NCBI GenBank assembly: GCA_964428745.1
Contig: CAYRYZ010000012.1
Span: forward strand, 1 to 37,743
Direction: 5' to 3'
Source: GCA-002713455 sp964428745
GTDB taxonomy: Bacteria; Fidelibacterota; Marinisomatia; Marinisomatales; TCS55
Length of the DNA: 37,743 nt
In this document: positions 25,066-34,614 of the stretch, piece by piece
Position numbering within the stretch: position 1 is the first letter of the stretch
How the letters are laid out: every line of letters starts with the position of its first letter
Position numbers and translations under genes: made by a program
The notes under the pieces: model-generated
What the model saw: the letters and a program-made list of their open reading frames with translations, nothing else
Told to the model about the DNA's origin: nothing
The model's database searches: none

Positions 25066-25862
25066 AAGGAATCAGATAAATTAGATAAAGTCTTTTTTAA
25101 TAGTTGAGAGAATTCTCTCGATGATTTTTCTGCTGTTTCCACAACTTCTTTGTGGCTCAGAGATTTTTTTGTTATACCGGCAGCATAATTTGTTAGACAT
25201 GAAATGGTCAAAACTCTCATATTTAGTTCTGCTGCGGAAATAATTTCAGGTACAGTACTCATCCCCACTGCATCACCCCCCAAATTTTTCATATCAATTA
25301 TTTCTGCTGGTGTTTCATAGGAGGGACCTAGAGTCCAACAATAATTACCAAGCTCTAATTTAATTCCCATTTCTTTTCCAGATTCTAATGCTAAATCAAT
25401 TAATTGCGGATCATGATACGGAAAACCTGAATAAAGTTTTGGCCGATCAGGGCTATGTCTGTATGTACAATCCATATGTCCTTTAACCACCATTAAAGAT
25501 CCAGGTAAAAAGTTTTTATTCATTGAACCAGATGAATTTGTTATTATTAGATGATTAATCCCCAATTTGCTAAAAATATGAATGGGTATAGTAATTTCTT
25601 GAAAAGAATATCCTTCATAATAATGAAAGCGACCTTTTGCTATTAACAGTTCTTGTTTATCTAGTGTCCCTAAAACTAATTCACCTTCATGTCCTTCTAC
25701 GGTAGATAATGGATAACCAGGAATATCATTATATGGTATGGTGCATTGATTTTTTAGATCGTTTGAAAACCCTCCCAATCCAGAACCAAGAATAACTGCT
25801 ATTTTTCCATTGAATTGGGTTAAATCAAATACTCTTTCTGCCATTAATTCATAATTAATCAT
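25062..25862 (-). CDS. Purine nucleoside phosphorylase (trimeric type)
   Basis: Cleaves purine nucleosides with phosphate to the free base and ribose-1-phosphate. The 266-residue protein shows the family II pattern: GSGLGGFSNDL near residue 26 (phosphate loop), EGHEGELVLG, RFHYYEGYS near 80, TNSSGSMN where family members usually have TNAAGG, GPSYETPAEI near 190 with the base-binding Glu, and DAVGMSTVPE. This matches the PunA/XapA-type trimers rather than hexameric DeoD. It overlaps rlmN by 4 nt, so the two are co-transcribed. Its stop overlaps the convergent ggt stop. Confidence 0.92.
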   Translation of the reverse strand: MINYELMAERVFDLTQFNGKIAVILGSGLGGFSNDLKNQCTIPYNDIPGYPLSTVEGHEGELVLGTLDKQELLIAKGRFHYYEGYSFQEITIPIHIFSKLGINHLIITNSSGSMNKNFLPGSLMVVKGHMDCTYRHSPDRPKLYSGFPYHDPQLIDLALESGKEMGIKLELGNYCWTLGPSYETPAEIIDMKNLGGDAVGMSTVPEIISAAELNMRVLTISCLTNYAAGITKKSLSHKEVVETAEKSSREFSQLLKKTLSNLSDSF

Positions 25863-26899
25863 ATGGTATCTTTCACAGCTAATTGACCACAGCCAGCATT
25901 TATATCAGTTCCATTACTCCATCTAACAGTAACCATAAATGGGGCAGATTCCAAAGATGACAAAAATGATTCAATGTTTTCTATATCTGGTCTTTTGTAA
26001 TCTCCATCGATCTCATTGTAAGGTATTACATTTAACTTGCACGGAAAAAATTTTAATAGATTCATCAAATTCTGAGCATCACTTATGGAAGCATTTACAT
26101 CTTTTAGCAACACATATTCAAAAGTAATTAACTTTTTTGTCTTATTAAAATAATATTCAGCTGCTTTCATTATGTTTAATAGAGAATATTTTTTTGTGAT
26201 TGGCATTATTTTATTACGTGTATTTTCATTAGACGCATTCAAACTTATAGCTAATTTAAATCCATAATTATCATCTGCTATTTGACGAATTTTTGAAGCA
26301 ATACCTGCTGTTGAAATAGTAATCCTTTTGGTCCCTAATCCCATTTTAGTTTTTAATAAAGTCCCCGAATCCATTACGTTTCGGTAATTCATCAATGGCT
26401 CGCCCATACCCATATAAACTATATTTGTAATCTTTGAATTTGAATAGCTTGCAAGATATAGTACTTGATCAAGGATTTCAGTAGAACTCAAATTTTCTAG
26501 GAATCCCATTGATGCTGTGGCACAAAAATTACAATCCAAAATACAACCTGACTGACTAGAAACGCATATTGTAGTTCGCTTTTTATCATGCATTAATACT
26601 GATTCTATTTGATTACCTTTTTTTGTTTTAAATAAGAATTTTCTGATTGGATCATTTTTAACTCCAGTAATCTCGATTAGATCAAGTGAATGTAATTTTA
26701 TCTTCTTCTCTAGTTGACTTATTAAAGAACTGGGTATGTTTTTCATTTCATCCCACGATCTAACATAATTGTTATAAATCCAATTATTTATTTGATTAAT
26801 ACGAAAACTTTCACCACCAACTTCTTGCATTAGTTTTATTAATTCTGGCTCATTAAGATCAATAAACGAGTTTTTTTGTAAATAGTTTGATTTTGACAT
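25859..26899 (-). CDS. rlmN: Dual-specificity 23S rRNA/tRNA adenine-C2 methyltransferase RlmN
   Basis: RlmN methylates C2 of A2503 in 23S rRNA (and A37 of some tRNAs) by a radical SAM route. The 346-residue protein has an N-terminal helical domain (ELIKLMQEVGGESFRINQ), the Cx3Cx2C iron-sulfur motif in SGCILDCNFCATASMGF near residue 114, GMGEPLMN, the SAM-binding and strand motifs (KRITISTAGI), and the C-terminal reactive Cys in TDINAGCGQLA. Both the radical SAM cluster and the second catalytic Cys are thus present. It overlaps pnp by 4 nt; moxR diverges from it over a 118-nt gap. Confidence 0.95.
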   Translation of the reverse strand: MSKSNYLQKNSFIDLNEPELIKLMQEVGGESFRINQINNWIYNNYVRSWDEMKNIPSSLISQLEKKIKLHSLDLIEITGVKNDPIRKFLFKTKKGNQIESVLMHDKKRTTICVSSQSGCILDCNFCATASMGFLENLSSTEILDQVLYLASYSNSKITNIVYMGMGEPLMNYRNVMDSGTLLKTKMGLGTKRITISTAGIASKIRQIADDNYGFKLAISLNASNENTRNKIMPITKKYSLLNIMKAAEYYFNKTKKLITFEYVLLKDVNASISDAQNLMNLLKFFPCKLNVIPYNEIDGDYKRPDIENIESFLSSLESAPFMVTVRWSNGTDINAGCGQLAVKDTI

Positions 26900-27017
26900 A
26901 CCCTGGAATTTCTCCCTTTGTAAATGCTATCACAAGACATTCTCTTTGTTACATCACCAGTGGATATGTAAGTTTTCGTCCATTTAATATTATTGAAATT
27001 TATTTATAGGATACTTA

Positions 27018-27992
27018 ATGACAGATCAAACAGACATAAAATTGTTAGAAAAATTATCGGAAACAAAAACGCGTTTTTTTGAAGAGATCGGTAAATCTAT
27101 AATTGGACAAAAAGATGTTTTAAATCATATTTTAATTGCGCTTTTATGTAAGGGCCACACACTTATTGTTGGCGTGCCAGGATTGGCAAAAACATTGATG
27201 ATTAAATCAATGGCTGAATTACTAGATTTAAATTTTAATCGTATTCAGTTTACCCCTGATCTAATGCCAAGCGATATTACCGGGACTGAGGTCATAGAAC
27301 AAAATCGTTCAACAGGTAAAAGAGTATTTAGGTTTTTTAAAGGACCAGTTTTTGGAAATATAATTTTAGCAGATGAGATAAATCGTACTCCACCAAAAAC
27401 ACAATCTGCACTATTAGAAGCTATGCAAGAATACAAAGTAACTGCGGGTGGCAAAACTCATGATCTAGATGAACCGTTTTTTGTATTAGCAACTCAAAAC
27501 CCAATTGAACAAGAAGGAACATATCCATTGCCCGAAGCTCAACTTGACCGGTTTATGTTTAATATTTTAATTGATTATCCAGATAGAAATGATGAGATCT
27601 CTATTGTTGAAGCAACAACTGCGCAAAATCAAATAAAACTAAAAAAAGTTATATCAAGAAGAGCAATTCGTTCATACCAAAATTTGGTTTTACGAGTTCC
27701 CGTAGCAAGTAATGTTGTTGAATATGCTGTGGATTTAGTTAGTTCCACACGACCAGGTGAAAAGGCTAATGATTTTATCAATGAATGGGTTGATTGGGGA
27801 GCTGGACCACGAGCTAGTCAGTTTCTGATACTTGGCGCTAAAGCGCGTGCAATTTTAGATGGTCGCCCTTCTGCTGATATTGACGATATCAAAGCCATGG
27901 CTCTACCAGTTCTTAGGCATCGAGTGATTCCAAATTTTAATGCTGAGGCTGAAGGGATGAAGATCGAAAACATCATTTCAAAACTACTATAG
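27018..27992 (+). CDS. MoxR-family AAA+ ATPase
   Basis: MoxR ATPases act as chaperones for maturation of protein complexes, usually with DUF58/vWA partners. The 324-residue protein has Walker A (GVPGLAKT near residue 53), Walker B (IILADEINRTPPK near 115), sensor 1 (LATQNPIEQEGTYPLPEAQ) and an arginine-finger context (QLDRFMF), followed by the lid domain (STRPGEKAND... RASQFLILGAKA). The upstream gap carries AGGA before the ATG. The DUF58 gene follows after 4 nt; this pair is the standard MoxR module core. Confidence 0.93.
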   Translation: MTDQTDIKLLEKLSETKTRFFEEIGKSIIGQKDVLNHILIALLCKGHTLIVGVPGLAKTLMIKSMAELLDLNFNRIQFTPDLMPSDITGTEVIEQNRSTGKRVFRFFKGPVFGNIILADEINRTPPKTQSALLEAMQEYKVTAGGKTHDLDEPFFVLATQNPIEQEGTYPLPEAQLDRFMFNILIDYPDRNDEISIVEATTAQNQIKLKKVISRRAIRSYQNLVLRVPVASNVVEYAVDLVSSTRPGEKANDFINEWVDWGAGPRASQFLILGAKARAILDGRPSADIDDIKAMALPVLRHRVIPNFNAEAEGMKIENIISKLL

Positions 27993-27996
27993 ATTA

Positions 27997-28887
27997 TTGA
28001 ATAATAAAAAATATCTTGACCCTGAAGTGGTTGCTAAGCTTAATAACATGAAGCTTAGAGCTCGCTTAGTTGTTGAAGGTTATCTCATTGGCCATCACAA
28101 AAGTCCCTATCATGGGTTTAGCGTAGAATTTGCTGAACATCGAGCCTATGGCCACGGAGATGAAGTAAGACATATTGATTGGAAATTATTTGGGAAAACT
28201 GATCGTTATTATGTTAAACGTTTTGAAGAAGAAACAAATGTACGGTCTTATATATTATTAGATAAAAGTCAATCCATGTCATTTAGTAGTGGATCAATAA
28301 CAAAATTAGCTTATGGAAGCTATTTATCAGCTGCTTTGAGCTATTTGATGCTTAATCAAAAAGATGCTATGGGATTGGTCCTTTTCGATGAAAAAATAAA
28401 GAAGTTCATTCCTCCTCGGGCTAAAACATCGCATTCAAATATAATTATGAGTGCTTTAGATAAAATTAAGCCTGGAAATGATACTCAAATTCGGCCCGTT
28501 TTAAATTCTATGGCCGACAGAATTAGAAAACGTGGATTAGTCATATTAATCTCTGACCTACTCGATGATCCAGAACAAGTCTTAATGGGCCTAAATAATT
28601 TTAAATATAATAAACAAGAAGTAATTGTTTTCCATTTAGTTGATCGCAAAGAATACGATTTTGACTTCACTGATAGAACTCAGTTTAATGACATGGAAAC
28701 TGGTGCAACTATTACGACTGATCCTTGGCATATACGTTCAGCATACAAAGACCAAATTAATGAATCCATTAAAAATTATAGAAAGGGCTGTAGAAATCTT
28801 AAAATTGATTATGTGCAAATTTTCACAGATCAACCATTAGATATTGCACTCAATCAATATCTAAATAAGCGTCAACGATTGAAATAA
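27997..28887 (+). CDS. DUF58 domain protein (vWA-like MoxR partner)
   Basis: The 296-residue protein starts at TTG 27997. The N-terminus (LDPEVVAKLNNMKLRARLVVEGYLIGHH) and GFSVEFAEHRAYGHGDEVRHIDWK are the standard DUF58 pattern. The MIDAS-like motif DKSQSM sits in YILLDKSQSMSF near 90, so a metal-binding vWA fold is likely intact. It follows moxR at 4 nt and presumably works with it in a complex. The usual membrane vWA (BatA/BatB) and TPR partners do not follow in the same direction; a hairpin and a convergent TPR lipoprotein come instead. Confidence 0.9.
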   Translation: MNNKKYLDPEVVAKLNNMKLRARLVVEGYLIGHHKSPYHGFSVEFAEHRAYGHGDEVRHIDWKLFGKTDRYYVKRFEEETNVRSYILLDKSQSMSFSSGSITKLAYGSYLSAALSYLMLNQKDAMGLVLFDEKIKKFIPPRAKTSHSNIIMSALDKIKPGNDTQIRPVLNSMADRIRKRGLVILISDLLDDPEQVLMGLNNFKYNKQEVIVFHLVDRKEYDFDFTDRTQFNDMETGATITTDPWHIRSAYKDQINESIKNYRKGCRNLKIDYVQIFTDQPLDIALNQYLNKRQRLK

Positions 28888-28891
28888 CCAA

Positions 28892-28909
28892 CCCCTGCAA
28901 TTACAGGGG
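28892..28909. terminator. Possible GC hairpin between convergent moxR/DUF58 and TPR gene
   Basis: CCCCTG (28892-28897) and CAGGGG (28904-28909) form a 6-bp GC-rich stem with a 6-nt loop. It sits 4 nt after the DUF58 stop. The T-tracts on either side are poor, so a bidirectional terminator is likely but not certain. Confidence 0.5.
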
Positions 28910-28943
28910 CTTAATACATCTTATAGATTTAATAAATTAATAA

Positions 28944-30014
28944 TTATCCGCCAACCTTTTTGGATTTCTGTAAATAGCGAGTGGCCCCCTCTGGGTCACC
29001 TTGCTTTATCAAAGTTCTTGCCATGCCCTTGTAATGCTCAGGGTTGTCTGGATCAAGAGATATTAATTCTCTATAGAATTTTGAAGCCCTTCTCCATTTT
29101 TCAGCATTTTCAAATGTTTGGGCAATCCCAATCAATGCTTCCGTATCATTTGGGTTAAGATCATAAGCTGTCATAAAATTATCTTCAGCATCTTGGAAAT
29201 TCTTTAACTGCATATGCAAAACACCTAAATTAAAATAAAGATTAGCTTTAGCAGCTTTATCTGGCTCCTGTTTAATAGCAAGTTCAAATGTTTTTATTGA
29301 TTTTTCAGTGAGTCCCGTTTCATAATAAAGGCCTGCAAGTTGTTTAACTGCACCCTGTTCGTTCGGTTCTATTTCTACTGCTTTTTCAATATATGTTATT
29401 GCATTTTCCTTTTGACCAGTAAGCGCTAATATTTGCCCAAGAGTATAATTTGATCTAAACTCATTTGGCATTAATTCGTGTGATTTTTTTGCATTTTCAA
29501 CAGCTTTTTCACTATCACCTAATTCATAATAACAGTTAGCTAGAATGGAATATGTTTGTGCTTCACTTGGATCAATAGCAAGTGTTTCATTAAACATATC
29601 AGCAGCTGACTGTAAAGCAGACTTATCTTGTGATTTTCGAGATTCATTATATTTTCGAATTGCTTTATTATAATTTTCTGCCCAAAACATTGATCGATAG
29701 TTCTTTGTTATTTCAGTAACAGGTCGACCTAAAACTTTTGCACTAGGATCTATATCAATTGCTTGATTAAACATTTTATTCATTTCAGTCCATTCTCTCT
29801 TTTTGGCATGAACATGATAACCAATTTGCACCATTACTTCTGCGTTAGCTGGTTCAACTTCTAATGCTTTAAATAAATATTCTTCTGCTTCTGCCCAGTT
29901 TGATTTTTCGATTGCCATTTTTGCAGAAGTATACTCAGCAGATGAGCCACAACTCCAAATAACTAGAGGAGCAATAACTATAAAAATGAATGATGTTATT
30001 TTTCTCGGAAACAT
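28944..30014 (-). CDS. TPR repeat lipoprotein
   Basis: The 356-residue protein starts at ATG 30014 (MFPRKITSF), with GAGGG upstream; a longer TTG frame reaches 30026. The lipobox IWSC gives a lipidated Cys (residue 22). Roughly eight tetratricopeptide repeats follow (WAEAEEYLFKALEVEPANAE, ALQSAADMFNETLAIDPSEA, DAEDNFMTAYDLNPNDTEA). A charged, less regular spacer (about 90-125) separates the first pair from the rest. TPRs bind partner proteins; the partner is unknown. It is the convergent neighbour of the MoxR pair and could belong to the same assembly pathway, but the opposite direction argues against one operon. Confidence 0.88.
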   Translation of the reverse strand: MFPRKITSFIFIVIAPLVIWSCGSSAEYTSAKMAIEKSNWAEAEEYLFKALEVEPANAEVMVQIGYHVHAKKREWTEMNKMFNQAIDIDPSAKVLGRPVTEITKNYRSMFWAENYNKAIRKYNESRKSQDKSALQSAADMFNETLAIDPSEAQTYSILANCYYELGDSEKAVENAKKSHELMPNEFRSNYTLGQILALTGQKENAITYIEKAVEIEPNEQGAVKQLAGLYYETGLTEKSIKTFELAIKQEPDKAAKANLYFNLGVLHMQLKNFQDAEDNFMTAYDLNPNDTEALIGIAQTFENAEKWRRASKFYRELISLDPDNPEHYKGMARTLIKQGDPEGATRYLQKSKKVGG

Positions 30015-30075
30015 ACTTACCCTCAATAATTTGATATTAAATATTATTAGAACTTATATCCCTACCCAAGTTGAA

Positions 30076-30972
30076 TCAAGAATTTAGCGTTGATGTTAAA
30101 AAAGTAATTCTTTCCATAATAACACTTTCTGAAACTTCTCGAAGTCTGTTTGTGCCAAACCCTTCAATGCAAAGTGAAGCAAGACTTGATCCATAAACTA
30201 AGGCATCTGTGATTGACTTTCCAGAAGCCAAAACAGATATAAATCCACCTCCAAATGTATCACCTGCTCCAGTTGGGTCAACTACATTCTCTACTGGATA
30301 AGCACCAACAGAAATATGCTCATTTTTAGAAAACAACTCTGCACCATTACTCCCTTTTTTTATTACGACTGTTTCTAAACCCATATCCAATATTGTTGAT
30401 GCAGAATCAGATAAATTTTCTTGATTAGTTAATAATGTAGCTTCACTTTTACTTAACAATAATATATTTGAATTCGATAAAACATTTATTAGTGATTCTC
30501 GTGCTATATTAATCCACAGATTCATAGTATCTACAATTATCAAAGCATCTTTGTTATCATTTTGTTCAATTACCAATTGTTGTAGATCAGGATGTATATT
30601 TGCTAAAAAAATATGTGATCTCATTTTGTTAGAAGCTGACAAAATCGGTTGAAAATCAGTAAAGACTCCTAGTTCAGTGTATAATGTATCACGATCATCC
30701 CAATTGTTATGATATTTACCGCCCCACCTAAAAGTTTTTCCTTCAACAATTTGAAGATCGTCTAAATTAGTAGCATAAGAATTAAAAATTGCATGTCCGT
30801 TATCAGGAAAATCATTTCCAATAATTCCAACAATAGATACAGGAGCATATCGACTAGCTGCAATTAGGCTATATGTCGTTGATCCTCCAATTATATTTTC
30901 CTGCTTTTCAGTTGGAGTTTCTATAGTATCTAAACCAATAGATCCTACTATAAGTACAGTATTATCGCTCAT
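30076..30972 (-). CDS. PfkB-family carbohydrate/nucleoside kinase
   Basis: PfkB kinases phosphorylate sugars or nucleosides with ATP. The 298-residue protein has GGSTTYSLIAASRYAP near residue 29 (the usual GG-x-x-x-N region, here with Thr/Tyr), VDTMNLWI, LLLSKSEATLLT (substrate-binding Ser-x-Glu in place of Asn-x-x-Glu), and the signature DPTGAGDTFGGGF near 233 with the catalytic Asp and anion hole. The substrate cannot be read; ribokinase-like and adenosine-kinase-like members differ in the N-terminal lid, which is poorly conserved here. It lies 61 nt upstream of the TPR lipoprotein gene on the same strand. Confidence 0.88.
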   Translation of the reverse strand: MSDNTVLIVGSIGLDTIETPTEKQENIIGGSTTYSLIAASRYAPVSIVGIIGNDFPDNGHAIFNSYATNLDDLQIVEGKTFRWGGKYHNNWDDRDTLYTELGVFTDFQPILSASNKMRSHIFLANIHPDLQQLVIEQNDNKDALIIVDTMNLWINIARESLINVLSNSNILLLSKSEATLLTNQENLSDSASTILDMGLETVVIKKGSNGAELFSKNEHISVGAYPVENVVDPTGAGDTFGGGFISVLASGKSITDALVYGSSLASLCIEGFGTNRLREVSESVIMERITFLTSTLNS

Positions 30973-31092
30973 AATATTATTTTAATAATAATGTTGATTC
31001 TATCTTTGCTCCAAACAAACAATTACATAATTAATAGATATTTATCTTAAAAACTTGCCCTAACTTAAAAAGGACATGTATATTCGTCAACT

Positions 31093-31866
31093 ATGGACGA
31101 CAAAACCTTTGCAATAATAACAGATATTCATTCTAATACTGCTGCATTAGAAAAAGCGCTTTCTATTATTGATGAGCGAAGTGATATAGATCAGATATTA
31201 TGTCTTGGTGATTGCTTTGCACTTGGCCCTGATCCTGTTAAGACGATGGAAATATTAAAATCAATTCCTAATTGTATTTATGTCAGAGGTAATCATGATA
31301 GATATCTATTGGAAAAATTATGGGAACAGGAACGCCCTAATCTTGAGGGTATGTCTCCAGATGATCCAATATGTAAAGCAATTATAGCAAATGAAAAATG
31401 GACGGCTAATCAATTAGGTGATGAAGGGGTAAATTTTTGCTCACCAATGCACATTGCTTATAGAGAAATCATTGGAGATACTTTGATTGAATTCACTCAT
31501 GCCTGGTATCAAAGAGATGATATCCCTCCTACCATGGATGAAGCAATTGCATGGAGAGATCATGTTTCTAATGCTCACCCAGAAATAAATAATTTTGTTT
31601 TTGTACATGGTCATGTACATACACCAAGAAATGAAACTAAAGAAAATTTGACAATACTTTGTCAAGGAGCAACTGGTTTACCTTTTGATGAAGACCCTAG
31701 AGGAGCTGTTGCTTTTTTAACAGTTGGGAACACTTTTGAATGGGATGTCATTAGATTTGATTATGATTTATTATCAACAATTAATCTGTTGGAAAAAATT
31801 CAGCCTCCTTTTTATGAAAATTTAAAAAAAACTGTCCAATACGCTTCCATCAGGAATGACCTTTAG
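31093..31866 (+). CDS. Calcineurin-like metallophosphoesterase
   Basis: The 257-residue protein has all four metal-binding blocks: DIHSN near residue 11, LGDCFALGPDP near 38, GNHDRYL near 66 and FVHGHVHTPR near 175. The GDxxxxGPxP pattern is typical of the protein-phosphatase-like group related to YfcE/diadenosine tetraphosphatase (PrpE-like) enzymes. The cytoplasmic substrate is unknown. A candidate promoter (TTGCCC, 18 nt, TATATT) ends a few bases before the ATG, so the message may be almost leaderless. It is not overlapped by the iscS gene, which starts 47 nt later. Confidence 0.9.
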   Translation: MDDKTFAIITDIHSNTAALEKALSIIDERSDIDQILCLGDCFALGPDPVKTMEILKSIPNCIYVRGNHDRYLLEKLWEQERPNLEGMSPDDPICKAIIANEKWTANQLGDEGVNFCSPMHIAYREIIGDTLIEFTHAWYQRDDIPPTMDEAIAWRDHVSNAHPEINNFVFVHGHVHTPRNETKENLTILCQGATGLPFDEDPRGAVAFLTVGNTFEWDVIRFDYDLLSTINLLEKIQPPFYENLKKTVQYASIRNDL

Positions 31867-31912
31867 ATCAAGTTTTTTCCATTTAATTTTAGTCTAGATA
31901 TAATAAAAAATA

Positions 31913-33028
31913 ATGCCATACTTTGATCATAGTGCAACAACCCCCCTTCATCCCAAAGTAGAAAAAAAAATAAATGAAGTATCAAAGTTAAATTTTGGCA
32001 ATCCTTCTAGTATTTACTCTTCAGGTAAAAAATCTAAATCTATAATCGAATCAACTAGAAGGATAATTGCTGAAACAATTCAAGCAAATCCTAATGAAAT
32101 TTTTTTTACTGGTAGTGGTACCGAGGCAAATAATATTGTGCTTTGGTCTCTAATTTTTGGTGATAAAAAGCATGTAATTACATCGGCCATTGAGCATCCC
32201 GCTATTTTAAATGTTATAGATAACCTAGCTCCATTCAAAGTTGAATCTTCAGTACTACCCGTAGACTCTCAAGGCCTTGTTAATCCAGATGATCTTAAAT
32301 CTGCAATTAGATCTAATACTGGTTTAATCTCTATTATGACAGTCAATAATGAAGTTGGTACGATTCAACCTATCAATGAACTAACTAAGATTTCTAAAGA
32401 AGAAAAAATTCCTTTTCATTCAGATACAGTTCAAGCTTTAGGTAAAATGTCATTATCAGTTAATGATCTTGGCGCAGAATATTTAAGTTTTTCAGCTCAT
32501 AAATTTTATGGACCAAAAGGAGTTGGGTTTTTGTACAAAAAGGAAAGTGCTGAGTTAAACCCACTAATTATTGGAGGAGGGCAAGAAAGCAATGTTAGAG
32601 CTGGTACTGAAAATGTTTCGGGGATTGCAGGATTGGGAGAAGCAGTTAAGTTAATAGCACAAAATTTAAATAATCGAATCAATCATCTAAAAGAATTGGA
32701 ATCCTTTTTTGTATCAAAAATTAATGATAAATATCCAAAAGCTATATACAATGGCCATCCAGAGCATCATGTCCCAGGTGTATTAAGTATTTCTTTTCCT
32801 AACCATAAAAATGATATTGTTCTAACAAAATTAGATCGAAAAGGTATAGAATTATCTAGTGGCTCAGCATGTGGATCTGGGATAATAAAACCGTCTCATG
32901 TACTTAAAGCAATGGGCATTCCCGACAAACAAAGTCTTTCAACTCTTAGAATAAGTTTTGGCAGAAATAATACAAAAGATGATATTGAGATTTTGATCAA
33001 TGAACTTACTGCTATAATTAATGGCTGA
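31913..33028 (+). CDS. Cysteine desulfurase (IscS/NifS family)
   Basis: Moves sulfur from cysteine to an active-site Cys as a persulfide, using pyridoxal phosphate. The 371-residue protein shows YFDHSATTPLHPKV at the start, GSGTEANN near 65, the PLP lysine in SFSAHKFYGPKGVG near 195, and the persulfide Cys in SSGSACGSGI near 315. It is shorter than IscS (404), as in NifS-like group I enzymes. It overlaps mnmA by 8 nt, so it most likely feeds sulfur to tRNA thiolation, an inference supported by the same pairing in other genomes. No IscU or IscR gene is nearby. Confidence 0.95.
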   Translation: MPYFDHSATTPLHPKVEKKINEVSKLNFGNPSSIYSSGKKSKSIIESTRRIIAETIQANPNEIFFTGSGTEANNIVLWSLIFGDKKHVITSAIEHPAILNVIDNLAPFKVESSVLPVDSQGLVNPDDLKSAIRSNTGLISIMTVNNEVGTIQPINELTKISKEEKIPFHSDTVQALGKMSLSVNDLGAEYLSFSAHKFYGPKGVGFLYKKESAELNPLIIGGGQESNVRAGTENVSGIAGLGEAVKLIAQNLNNRINHLKELESFFVSKINDKYPKAIYNGHPEHHVPGVLSISFPNHKNDIVLTKLDRKGIELSSGSACGSGIIKPSHVLKAMGIPDKQSLSTLRISFGRNNTKDDIEILINELTAIING

Positions 33029-34097
33029 ACCGATTATAGTTGGTATAAGTGGTGGAGTGGATAGTTCTGTTTCAGCTTATTTGCTTCAACAAAAAGGATT
33101 TCAGGTTGAATGTGTTTTTATGAAAAACTGGGAAGGAAACGATGAGAGTTGTTCAAGTGAAGAAGACTATAAAGATGCTCTAGCAGTTTGTGATCACCTA
33201 GGTATACCATTACGATCTGTTAATTTTTCAAACGAATACTGGGATAACGTTTTTAAACATTTTATTGATGAATATTCTAAGGGACGAACACCAAATCCCG
33301 ATGTATTATGTAATCGTGAAGTAAAATTTAAGGCTTTCCTAGATTATGCCTTACAGCTTGGTGCCAGTCAAATATGTACTGGTCATTATGCAAGAATTGA
33401 AAAAAAAGGTGACACTTTTACGCTACTAAAGGGATTGGATCAGAACAAAGATCAAAGCTATTTTTTATATTTACTTGGTCAGGATGCATTATCAAAAAGT
33501 TATTTTCCATTAGGTGATATAGAAAAAAAAGAAGTTAGAAAAATTGCCCAATCAACTGGCTTGATCAATCATGCAAAAAAAGATAGTACGGGTATTTGTT
33601 TTATTGGTGAACAAAAATTTTTTAAAGATTTTTTAAAAAAATATATTCAAACTAAACCAGGAATAATTCAAACAATTGATGGAGATAATTGCGGTGAGCA
33701 TGATGGTCTTATGTATTATACAATGGGTCAAAGAAAAGGCTTAGGAATAGGTGGTGGTCATGGCAGTAAAGAAGCTCCTTGGTTCGTTGCTGAAAAGGAT
33801 TTTGAGAATAATCTTCTTATTGTAGCCCAGGGGCATGATCACCCATCCTTATTTCATAAGCAGCTTTTAGCTGATCAAATCCATTGGATTAGTGGATTAC
33901 CTCCTGATAGTAGTAATAAAATTTGTGCAAAAATTAGATATCGTCAAAAAGATCAAGCTTGTAGATTATCAATAAATAATAACCAATGCATTGTTGATTT
34001 TGAGCAACCCCAGTTTGCAATAGCACCTGGACAATCAGTTGTATTCTATAACGAAGATGAATGTTTAGGAGGCGCAATAATTGATAGTAGGAAATAA
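33021..34097 (+). CDS. mnmA: tRNA-specific 2-thiouridylase MnmA
   Basis: MnmA thiolates U34 of tRNA-Lys, tRNA-Glu and tRNA-Gln with persulfide sulfur from a cysteine desulfurase. The 358-residue protein has the PP-loop SGGVDSSV near residue 10, NPDVLCNREVKF near 97 with the first catalytic Cys, QDQSYFLY-like KDQSYFLYLLGQ near 145, and DSTGICFIGEQ near 190 with the second Cys. A C-terminal beta-barrel domain follows (GQRKGLGIGGGHG). Its start overlaps the cysteine desulfurase stop by 8 nt; a small exported protein follows. Confidence 0.96.
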   Translation: MAEPIIVGISGGVDSSVSAYLLQQKGFQVECVFMKNWEGNDESCSSEEDYKDALAVCDHLGIPLRSVNFSNEYWDNVFKHFIDEYSKGRTPNPDVLCNREVKFKAFLDYALQLGASQICTGHYARIEKKGDTFTLLKGLDQNKDQSYFLYLLGQDALSKSYFPLGDIEKKEVRKIAQSTGLINHAKKDSTGICFIGEQKFFKDFLKKYIQTKPGIIQTIDGDNCGEHDGLMYYTMGQRKGLGIGGGHGSKEAPWFVAEKDFENNLLIVAQGHDHPSLFHKQLLADQIHWISGLPPDSSNKICAKIRYRQKDQACRLSINNNQCIVDFEQPQFAIAPGQSVVFYNEDECLGGAIIDSRK

Positions 34098-34143
34098 AAA
34101 AATTGGCTGGAACAAATACTACCTTTTTTTTGTATTTTATAAT

Positions 34144-34614
34144 ATGGATATAAAAGCATTGATAATAAAAATCGCAGCTTGCGTAATATTTACGACTCCC
34201 ATAATGAGTCAATTACGATCGGATCTTCCTATGAAGGCATTACCTATAAATACTCAAGGTTTATCTAAAGTACAAAATTTATCAATCCTTGACCCTAATC
34301 GATTTTCTATTAATCATAGCTTTGGAATGAGCATGACGAGTTTTGGTGGAAATTCATTGTCCCTTGGGTCATACACCAATCAAATGAATTATATGATAAA
34401 AGATAATATGAGATTATCTACAAGTCTTAGTTTATCTTCACCAATGAATGGAGTAAATCCATATGCAAATAATGGATTGGGTGGTACTCAAATTTTCTAT
34501 GGAGCAAGTTTAGATTATCAACCCACCGAAAATTTATTTGTGAAATTTTCAATGGATAATTACCCAAGATATGGCTATTCTAGACCAAATTCACGTTTAT
34601 ATCGTTCCAGATAG
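34144..34614 (+). CDS. Small exported protein of unknown function, outer-membrane-like
   Basis: I do not recognise this family. I start at ATG 34144 (MDIKALIIKIAACVIFTTP), which gives a signal peptide ending near IMSQ; the frame could begin at 34081, but that adds an implausible N-terminus inside mnmA. The 156-residue protein then has Ser/Asn/Gly-rich alternating strands (FSINHSFGMSMTSFGGNSLSLG, MRLSTSLSLSSPMNG, IFYGASLDYQPTENLFVKFSMD), typical of outer-membrane beta structure. The C-terminus is Arg-rich (YGYSRPNSRLYRSR). Its TAG overlaps the GTG start of the LytR_C protein by 1 nt, so the two genes are linked in translation. Confidence 0.6.
   Translation: MDIKALIIKIAACVIFTTPIMSQLRSDLPMKALPINTQGLSKVQNLSILDPNRFSINHSFGMSMTSFGGNSLSLGSYTNQMNYMIKDNMRLSTSLSLSSPMNGVNPYANNGLGGTQIFYGASLDYQPTENLFVKFSMDNYPRYGYSRPNSRLYRSR

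Noticed and set aside
34081..34143. Upstream start of the small exported protein
   Set aside because: The added residues precede the signal peptide and lie largely inside mnmA; ATG 34144 gives a normal signal peptide.
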